Origin: an uncultured Granulosicoccaceae bacterium
Lineage (GTDB): Bacteria; Pseudomonadota; Gammaproteobacteria; CALCKW01
Length of the DNA stretch: 5,462 nucleotides
Direction: 5' to 3'
Assembly: GCA_937941555.1 (NCBI GenBank)
Contig: CALDHJ010000374.1
Span: 1-5,462 of the forward strand
In this document: positions 1 to 3,932 of the stretch, piece after piece
Numbering within the stretch: position 1 is the first letter of the stretch
Layout: every line of letters begins with the position of its first letter
Notes under the pieces: generated by a model
What the model was told of the DNA's origin: nothing
The model's database searches: none
The model's input: only the letters and a program-made list of their open reading frames with translations
Translations under genes and position numbers: made by a program

Positions 1-548
1 TTCATCGCATCTTTCAAGGTGCCCCGCCCAGACGTCACGGGCACCACTTCAGCGCCCAGAAGCTTCATGCGGAAGACGTTCGGGGCCTGACGCTCCACAT
101 CCGTCGCACCCATGTAGACCACGCATTTCAAGCCGAACTTCGCGCAAACGGTCGCCGTCGCCACGCCATGCTGGCCCGCGCCCGTCTCGGCGATGATGCG
201 GGTCTTGCCCATGCGCTTGGCGAGCAGGATCTGACCGAGACAGTTGTTGATCTTGTGGCTGCCGGTGTGGTTCAGCTCGTCGCGCTTGAAGTAGATCTTG
301 GCGCCGCCGAGGTGCTCGGTCAGGCGCTCGGCGAAGTACATCGGGCTCGGGCGGCCGGTGTAGTGCCGGTGCAGGGTTGCAAGTTCGTCGTGGAAGCTCG
401 GGTCGGCTTTGGCGGTCTCGTAGGCTTCCCGCAGCTCGTGGATATTCGGGATCAGCGTCTCGGCGACAAATTGCCCGCCGAACTGGCCGAACATACCCAG
501 GTCATCGGGGCCAGTGCGCAGGGAGTTGGCGCGTTGTGTGGCAGTCAT
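1..548 (-). CDS. trpB: Tryptophan synthase beta chain, N-terminal part (runs off left edge)
   Basis: TrpB condenses indole with L-serine to make tryptophan in the cytoplasm, normally as an alpha2-beta2 complex with TrpA. The 182 residues visible are about 45% of a usual 400-residue chain. They hold the [10 protein letters not shown] block at about 24-32, the PLP motif HTGSHKINN at 94-102 with Schiff-base lysine K99, and ETGAGQHG at 121-128 with the catalytic glutamate E121. The sequence is collinear with the family through [24 protein letters not shown] and ends at LKDAM. The usual alanine of HTGAHK is serine here, a minor variant. The ATG at 546-548 is preceded on the minus strand by AGGA (556-559) with 7-nt spacing, which supports this start. 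trpB is the first gene of its transcription unit, since a divergent regulator lies upstream. trpA would be expected beyond the left edge, but that is inference. I found no convincing sigma70 promoter for it. The frame is open to the edge and undamaged. Confidence 0.98.
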   Translation of the reverse strand, partial: MTATQRANSLRTGPDDLGMFGQFGGQFVAETLIPNIHELREAYETAKADPSFHDELATLHRHYTGRPSPMYFAERLTEHLGGAKIYFKRDELNHTGSHKINNCLGQILLAKRMGKTRIIAETGAGQHGVATATVCAKFGLKCVVYMGATDVERQAPNVFRMKLLGAEVVPVTSGRGTLKDAM

Positions 549-620
549 CGGCGTGTCCTGTTTGATGTGATGGCGCTATTTGACCCGCTCGCAAGGGTAT
601 AAGTACAGGGCGCCTTTCGC

Positions 621-650
621 TGAGATATGATCGAAAATGCCTGAAATATG
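621..650. repeat. 9-bp direct repeat at 21-bp pitch, TGAGATATG / TGAAATATG
   Basis: TGAGATATG at 621-629 recurs as TGAAATATG at 642-650, matching at 8 of 9 positions, with starts 21 bp apart (two helical turns). It lies in the trpB/gntR divergent region. Same-face spacing is compatible with a transcription-factor site, but the motif is short and AT-rich and the region is small, so chance is a real alternative. Confidence 0.3.
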
Positions 651-668
651 CGGTTTCAGCCCTTTTTT
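641..668 (+). promoter_or_regulatory. Dyad CTGAAA-N7-TTTCAG followed by T6: operator or weak terminator/attenuator
   Basis: CTGAAA (641-646) and TTTCAG (654-659) form a perfect 6-bp inverted repeat around a 7-nt centre. CCC and six T residues (663-668) follow. In DNA form it could be an operator just upstream of the GntR gene, covering the -35 region of the promoter proposed for that gene, as GntR-family autoregulators often bind. In RNA form it looks like a small intrinsic terminator, but the stem has only two G-C pairs and three bases separate it from the T-run. It could only act that way on a transcript that started further upstream. The operator reading is favoured by inference. Confidence 0.4.
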
Positions 669-686
669 CTCGCTAGACTTGTCCCC
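651..686 (+). promoter_or_regulatory. Candidate promoter of the GntR gene (-10 TAGACT), possibly leaderless
   Basis: TAGACT at 674-679 is a reasonable -10 hexamer (4 of 6 to TATAAT, with the key T-A and final T). Its last base is 7 nt before the A of the ATG at 687, so the predicted first nucleotide is at or next to the start codon. No Shine-Dalgarno sequence is present in the preceding 20 bases, which fits a leaderless mRNA. The -35 at 17-bp spacing (651-656, CGGTTT) is poor. Confidence 0.35.
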
Positions 687-1415
687 ATGTCGATTCCCTT
701 GTACGAAACCCTTGCGCGGCAAATGGCGCACGAGCTCAGCGGCGGCGAGGTGGCGCCGGGCACCGACCTGCCGCCCGAACGGCAACTCATGCAGCGCTAC
801 CGCTGCGGCCGCAACACGTTGCGGCGTGCCCTGGCGTTGTTGCGCGACGAGGGCGTGATCGAACTCGGGCAGGGGCGTGTCGCGCGCGTCACGGCGCGCA
901 CCCTGACCAAGCCGCTGTCTGATCTGGCCGACTTCCACAGTTTCGCCCGCGCGCGCGGCATCACACCGCGCACTGATGTGATTGCGTTCGACGCGTCACA
1001 CGGCACCCTGCAAACGGACATCCATTTCGGTGTCGGCGCGGTGCCGTGGCGCTTGCGCCGTCGCCGTGCACTCGACCGGCAGGTCGTGGTCTACCAGGAA
1101 GCCTGGTTGCCGCCGGAAGTGGGTGAGGTGATTACGCGCGGCGACCTGCATAACGACTCGCTCTATCGCCTGCTCGACGAGCGTCTGGGGTGGCAGCTCC
1201 AGGGCGCGCGCGACACCGTCTCCGCCGGGCGCAGCGCTGACGACGTGCGTGCCGCCTTCGGCCCGGCCGGGCCGGATGTGGTGGTGCGGGCCGACCGACA
1301 GGGTTGGCTTGCAGACGGTCGGGTCGTGGAGTTGTCGAACAGCTACGTCCGACCGGAATTCTTCCGCTTTACCGCATCCACCGGTACCGCGCCAGGTGCA
1401 GCGGTCGGCGCTTGA
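687..1415 (+). CDS. GntR-family (HutC subfamily) transcriptional regulator with UTRA domain
   Basis: A cytoplasmic ligand-responsive DNA-binding protein of 242 residues, the usual size for HutC-type GntR proteins. Residues 3-69 form the winged helix-turn-helix: IPLYETLARQM, then APGTDLPPERQLMQRY (23-38), the recognition-helix region RNTLRRALALLRDEGVI (42-58) and the wing GQGRVARV. Residues from about 80 to 228 fit a UTRA small-molecule domain, including VVVYQEAWLPP and the C-terminal LSNSYVRPEFFRF. The frame opens at an ATG at 648, but the domain begins right after the ATG at 687, so the first 13 codons of the longer form would add nothing conserved. Neither start has a ribosome-binding site. 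It is divergent from trpB and convergent with the GFA gene, with only 12 bp between the two stops. Members sense very different ligands (urocanate, amino sugars, phosphonate-related compounds). No catabolic partner is in view, so the effector is unknown. Confidence 0.92.
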   Translation: MSIPLYETLARQMAHELSGGEVAPGTDLPPERQLMQRYRCGRNTLRRALALLRDEGVIELGQGRVARVTARTLTKPLSDLADFHSFARARGITPRTDVIAFDASHGTLQTDIHFGVGAVPWRLRRRRALDRQVVVYQEAWLPPEVGEVITRGDLHNDSLYRLLDERLGWQLQGARDTVSAGRSADDVRAAFGPAGPDVVVRADRQGWLADGRVVELSNSYVRPEFFRFTASTGTAPGAAVGA

Positions 1416-1448
1416 CGCGCATCGCCCTCAGGGCAGGGCTGCGCCGTC
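1414..1448. terminator. Imperfect inverted repeat spanning the two convergent stop codons
   Basis: GACGCGC (1414-1420) pairs with GCGCCGTC (1441-1448) through seven base pairs with one bulged C. Inside it GCCC (1424-1427) pairs with GGGC (1431-1434). The structure straddles both stops of the gntR/GFA convergent pair, a natural place for a bidirectional terminator. No T-run follows on either strand, so it is not a canonical intrinsic terminator. Confidence 0.3.
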
Positions 1449-1781
1449 GTACACCTCGAACGGCAAATCCGATGCGTTAACCTGATCGAGGCAGCCGATA
1501 TTGATGCGGTAGCTGTCCGGTTGCGACGCTGGTTGGTGGAAGGGGTAAATCCCGCACCGTTTGCAAAAGAAATGGGTCGCCGTCAGATCGCCGAAACGGT
1601 AGTGCGCCAAGGCGTCGTCGGTAACCGTCAGCTTGAACACAGCCGGCGCCACGGTGAACGCCGTCATGGTCGCGCCCTTGCGCTCGCACAGAGAGCACTT
1701 GCAGCGCAGGCCTGCCTGAATCGGTTCGCTCTCGAACGCGAAGGTCACGGCGCCGCAATGGCAGTGTCCGGTGTAGTGCAT
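1428..1781 (-). CDS. GFA/CENP-V family zinc-binding protein
   Basis: A 117-residue cytoplasmic protein of the family named after the Paracoccus glutathione-dependent formaldehyde-activating enzyme; most members have no proven reaction. It is close to the minimal single-domain length. All seven metal-ligand cysteines are present: C7 and C9 in GHCHCGAVTF, C27, C29 and C32 in RCKCSLCERKGA, and C73 and C76 in FFCKRCGIYPFH. In Gfa the first and last pairs hold a structural zinc and the central three hold the second zinc. The ATG at 1779-1781 has only a weak purine-rich AAGAGAG upstream. The gene lies 170 bp behind the aldo/keto reductase in the same direction, but a strong hairpin lies between them and a separate promoter is predicted. 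A role in aldehyde or thiol-adduct handling with that reductase is inferred from context. The family name alone does not prove formaldehyde activity. Confidence 0.92.
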   Translation of the reverse strand: MHYTGHCHCGAVTFAFESEPIQAGLRCKCSLCERKGATMTAFTVAPAVFKLTVTDDALAHYRFGDLTATHFFCKRCGIYPFHQPASQPDSYRINIGCLDQVNASDLPFEVYDGAALP

Positions 1782-1837
1782 GACGGGCTCTCTTGCGCAG
1801 GGTGTTGCCGCGTGGCTGTCGCGCCCGCGGCCACCCG

Positions 1838-1866
1838 ATTGTTGCGCCGAGTTGAGGCGGCTTCAA
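1838..1866 (-). promoter_or_regulatory. Candidate sigma70 promoter for the GFA gene
   Basis: On the minus strand TTGAAG (1861-1866) and AACAAT (1838-1843) are separated by 17 bp, each matching 4 of 6 consensus bases. Transcription would start near 1831, giving a leader of about 50 nt before the ATG at 1781. Together with the hairpin at 1905-1935, this suggests the gene can be transcribed separately from the reductase. Confidence 0.4.
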
Positions 1867-1904
1867 GCAGTGTGTTGTCTGCAGTCGGAATGGATGGGAT
1901 ATCT

Positions 1905-1935
1905 GTGGCGTCGCAAGCCCGGTTGCGACCGCCAC
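1905..1935 (-). terminator. Strong 12-bp hairpin just after the aldo/keto reductase stop
   Basis: GTGGCGTCGCAA (1905-1916) and TTGCGACCGCCAC (1923-1935) are complementary over 12 bp with a single bulged C, around a 6-nt loop GCCCGG. On the minus strand it begins 16 nt after the reductase stop codon. It lacks a T-tract on either strand, so it may be a Rho-assisted terminator or a 3'-end-stabilising stem. The length and position make chance unlikely. Confidence 0.6.
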
Positions 1936-1951
1936 CGGTGTGAGCCCGCGA

Positions 1952-2866
1952 TCAGGCGTTGAGTCTGGGATCACCGGTTGCCCAGGCGATGCCATCACCG
2001 CGATCGAGACTGTCGAGGTGCGCCATGTGTTCCGGCGACACGCTGAAGCCGTCGAGATCAATGTTTTCGCGCAAACGCGCGAGTTTCAGGCTGCGCGGCA
2101 GCACGGCATAGCCCTTCTGCACCCCCCAGCGCAGCAGCAGCTGTGCCTCGGTCACGCCGCATTGTGCTGCGATGTCAGCAAACACGTGGCCGTCGGCGCG
2201 CATCGCCTCGGTCTTGGCGCTGTCTTGCCCGGGTTCTGTGCGCCACGTGGAGAGCGGCGCGAGGCTGCTGTAGGCGATGGGGGCGATGCCGTGTTGTTGC
2301 ATGACTGCGAGCAACTCGGGCTTTTGTGACCAGGGGTGCAACTCGATCTGGTTGGCATCCGGCATCGGCAGGCCGGCGTCGAGAATTTCCACCAGGTGCT
2401 CGGGGTTGTAATTACTGACGCCGATTGCGCGCGCCTTGCCCTGTGCCTGCAGTGCCACGAGTGCCTCCCATTGCGCCAGACGCTGGGGTCCACCGTAGGG
2501 GGCATGGATCAGGTAGAGATCGATGTAGTCGAGGTCGAGTCTCGCGAGCGAGGCCTCGCATTCGGATCGGGTTTGTGCGCCATCGCGCGGTGCGTCGCCC
2601 CACGCGGCGTTGCCGGGCCACAGTTTCGTTGTCACAAAGAGATCAGATCGGCTGAGCCCGGCGTCCGCGAGGCCCGCTGCGATGCCGCGTCCGACAGCTT
2701 CCTCGTTCTGGTAGGCCGCGGCGGTGTCGATGTGTCGGTAGCCGTTGGCTATCGCCGTGCGAACAGCCCCTTCGGTGTCCTCGTGTGAGATCAGGTAGGT
2801 GCCGTACCCCACCGCGGGGATCGTGCTCTCGGCATTCAATGGGAGTCGGGTCGTCAATTTCGCCAT
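1952..2866 (-). CDS. Aldo/keto reductase (AKR superfamily, DkgA-like)
   Basis: A cytoplasmic NAD(P)H-dependent oxidoreductase of 304 residues, in the normal size range, that reduces aldehydes or ketones to alcohols on a TIM barrel. The full catalytic tetrad is visible: D47 and Y52 in YRHIDTAAAYQNE, K81 in VTTKLWP, and H121 in LYLIHAP. Also present are the signature GKARAIGVSNYNPEHL (143-158), the substrate/cofactor strand NQIELHPW (172-179), and the NADPH site LPRS...RLREN (256-268). There arginine replaces the lysine of the common IPKS form, a conservative change at the 2'-phosphate contact. The ATG at 2864-2866 has GAGG (2876-2879) 9 nt upstream. It is transcribed divergently from the AraC-type regulator, with a tandem repeat between them. 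This matches the yqhC/yqhD-dkgA arrangement, so reactive aldehydes such as methylglyoxal or furan aldehydes are plausible but unproven substrates. Confidence 0.96.
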   Translation of the reverse strand: MAKLTTRLPLNAESTIPAVGYGTYLISHEDTEGAVRTAIANGYRHIDTAAAYQNEEAVGRGIAAGLADAGLSRSDLFVTTKLWPGNAAWGDAPRDGAQTRSECEASLARLDLDYIDLYLIHAPYGGPQRLAQWEALVALQAQGKARAIGVSNYNPEHLVEILDAGLPMPDANQIELHPWSQKPELLAVMQQHGIAPIAYSSLAPLSTWRTEPGQDSAKTEAMRADGHVFADIAAQCGVTEAQLLLRWGVQKGYAVLPRSLKLARLRENIDLDGFSVSPEHMAHLDSLDRGDGIAWATGDPRLNA

Positions 2867-2896
2867 GGCGTGCTGCCTCGGTTGAGTGTGGCGATC

Positions 2897-2925
2897 ATCC
2901 TATTCACCGAGCGGGTGCCACATCT
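2897..2925 (-). promoter_or_regulatory. Candidate activator-dependent promoter of the aldo/keto reductase
   Basis: On the minus strand TAGGAT (2897-2902) serves as a -10, giving a start near 2890 and a leader of about 24 nt that contains the ribosome-binding site. The hexamer 17 bp upstream (2920-2925) is AGATGT, which bears no resemblance to a -35 consensus. A good -10 with a missing -35 is typical of promoters that need an activator, and a repeat half-site touches this position. Confidence 0.5.
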
Positions 2926-2960
2926 GCCCGATTCTCCGGGTCACTTGCCCAATCCTGCGG
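2925..2960. promoter_or_regulatory. Tandem operator: 15-bp direct repeat at 21-bp pitch
   Basis: Half-site 1 (2925-2939, TGCCCGATTCTCCGG) and half-site 2 (2946-2960, TGCCCAATCCTGCGG) match at 12 of 15 positions, and their starts are exactly 21 bp apart, two turns of B-DNA. AraC-family proteins contact such direct repeats with their two HTH motifs per monomer. Half-site 1 abuts the predicted -35 of the reductase (centre near -42) and half-site 2 lies 5 bp before the predicted -35 of the regulator. This placement fits activation of the reductase and possible autoregulation by the product of the gene at 3021. Confidence 0.65.
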
Positions 2961-2965
2961 AATCG

Positions 2966-2994
2966 TGCACACGACCTCAGTTGCGAATTACACT
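2966..2994 (+). promoter_or_regulatory. Candidate promoter of the AraC-family regulator
   Basis: TGCACA (2966-2971) and TACACT (2989-2994) are 17 bp apart and each matches 4 of 6 consensus bases. Transcription would start near 3001, about 20 nt before the ATG at 3021. That leader contains GGGGG (3012-3016), a usable but close-set ribosome-binding site. Confidence 0.4.
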
Positions 2995-3020
2995 GGCACC
3001 GGTTTTTCAGCGGGGGTGTC

Positions 3021-3893
3021 ATGGAGTATCTCAACGCCTTGCAGAGTGCCGCGCAGCAATTATTGCGCGACGAGAGCGCACCTCTTCCCGGTTTGCAGGT
3101 GTTGAGAAGCACCCGCACGACGCCTATCGACGCGGTCGTTTACCACCCGGTTGTCTGCTTGATACTCCAGGGTGAGAAAGTCGTGTCTTCCGGTACGCAC
3201 AGCGTTACCTTGTCAGCCGGTCAGGCCTTGTTGGTGAGCCACGACCTGCCGGTGGTGTCGAAAATCACCCGTGCCAGCGCACGCCAACCCTACCTTGCGC
3301 TGGTGTTGGCGTTGGACATCGCGCTGGCACGCAGCTTGGCCGAGTCCATCGGAGATCGACTGCCACCCGTGTCGGCGTCTCAAGTGCTCAGTTGTCACCC
3401 GATCGAAGCGAACTGGTGTGATCCGCTGATGCGGTACCTTGCGTTGCGGCACGACCCGTTGGAGCGTGAACTGCTCGGGCCTGTGGTGATGCGTGAATTG
3501 GTGTTCCGCCTGCTGATGTCGCCGATTGGCATCATGTTGCGCAACCGCCTTCGCGCCGGCAGCCACGCCGACCGGATCGCACAGGCCATCACCTACCTGC
3601 AGCGCGAATTTCGATCGCCGCTGACCGTGGCGGATCTCGCCGGTGTGTCCAACATGAGCACCTCTTCGTTTCACGAACACTTCAAGGCGGCAACCGGCAC
3701 AACACCCTTGCAATTCCAGAAGGACCTGCGGTTGATCGAGGCGCGCTCGCGTTTGGTGGGTGGTGAGGGCGCCGTGTCGACTGTGGCGTTCGATGTCGGC
3801 TATGAGAGCGCGACCCAATTCAGCCGCGAGTACACCCGCAAATACGGCTCACCACCGAGTGCAGATCTGCCCCGAGCACACTCTGTCGGATGA
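3021..3893 (+). CDS. AraC-family regulator with AraC_N sensor domain (YqhC-like)
   Basis: A 290-residue cytoplasmic transcription factor. Residues about 22-170 fit the AraC_N (PF06719-type) cupin-like sensor, with PGLQVLRSTRTTPID, VVCLILQGEKVV (44-55), LSAGQALLVSHDLPVVSKI (64-82) and QPYLALVLALD. Residues about 183-280 are the DNA-binding domain: first HTH LTVADLAGVSNMSTSSFHEH (201-220), linker TPLQFQKDLRLIEARSRL, and second HTH AVSTVAFDVGYESATQFSRE (251-270), ending in YTRKYGSPP. The ATG at 3021 is chosen over a GTG at 2886 because the extra 45 residues would lie across the intergenic repeats and have no domain similarity. E. coli YqhC has the same architecture and activates neighbouring aldehyde-reductase genes when reactive aldehydes are present. 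The divergent reductase here supports an equivalent role by inference. The inducer and any conserved sensing cysteine cannot be assigned from sequence alone. Confidence 0.94.
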   Translation: MEYLNALQSAAQQLLRDESAPLPGLQVLRSTRTTPIDAVVYHPVVCLILQGEKVVSSGTHSVTLSAGQALLVSHDLPVVSKITRASARQPYLALVLALDIALARSLAESIGDRLPPVSASQVLSCHPIEANWCDPLMRYLALRHDPLERELLGPVVMRELVFRLLMSPIGIMLRNRLRAGSHADRIAQAITYLQREFRSPLTVADLAGVSNMSTSSFHEHFKAATGTTPLQFQKDLRLIEARSRLVGGEGAVSTVAFDVGYESATQFSREYTRKYGSPPSADLPRAHSVG

Positions 3894-3920
3894 GCCCGAT
3901 CTGCATCTGCGGCGTCGGGC
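3894..3920. terminator. Inverted repeat between convergent AraC regulator and sulfatase genes
   Basis: GCCCGA (3894-3899), directly after the regulator's TGA, is complementary to TCGGGC (3915-3920), with a 15-nt loop. The 39-bp gap between the two convergent stops holds nothing else recognisable. The stem is short, the loop is long and there is no T-run, so a bidirectional terminator is only a possibility. Confidence 0.3.
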
Positions 3921-3932
3921 CGGTTGCGTGGG

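Noticed and set aside
566..594. TTGCGA (589-594, minus strand) as a -35 for trpB
   Set aside because: The hexamer 17-18 bp downstream (ATCACA/TCACAT) is a poor -10, and the start would fall inside the ribosome-binding site.
168..602. Plus-strand open frame of 144 codons
   Set aside because: It lies antisense to trpB, whose protein matches its family across the whole stretch. The plus frame has no recognisable domain and is a GC-rich mirror frame.
580..603. TTGACC and TATAAG on the plus strand as a promoter for the GntR gene
   Set aside because: Both hexamers look good alone, but they are only 12 bp apart, too close for sigma70.
1477..2061. Minus-strand open frame of 194 codons bridging the GFA gene, the gap and the end of the reductase
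   Set aside because: It overlaps two well-supported genes in another frame, and its arginine-rich composition is typical of a shadow frame.
2886..3020. GTG at 2886 as start of the AraC-type regulator
   Set aside because: It would translate through the predicted promoter and direct repeats, and adds 45 residues lacking domain similarity. The ATG at 3021 has G-rich sequence upstream and gives a normal family length.
3213..3818. Minus-strand open frame of 201 codons inside the AraC-type gene
   Set aside because: Composition is rich in H, R and Q with no domain. The plus strand encodes a full AraC_N plus HTH protein here.
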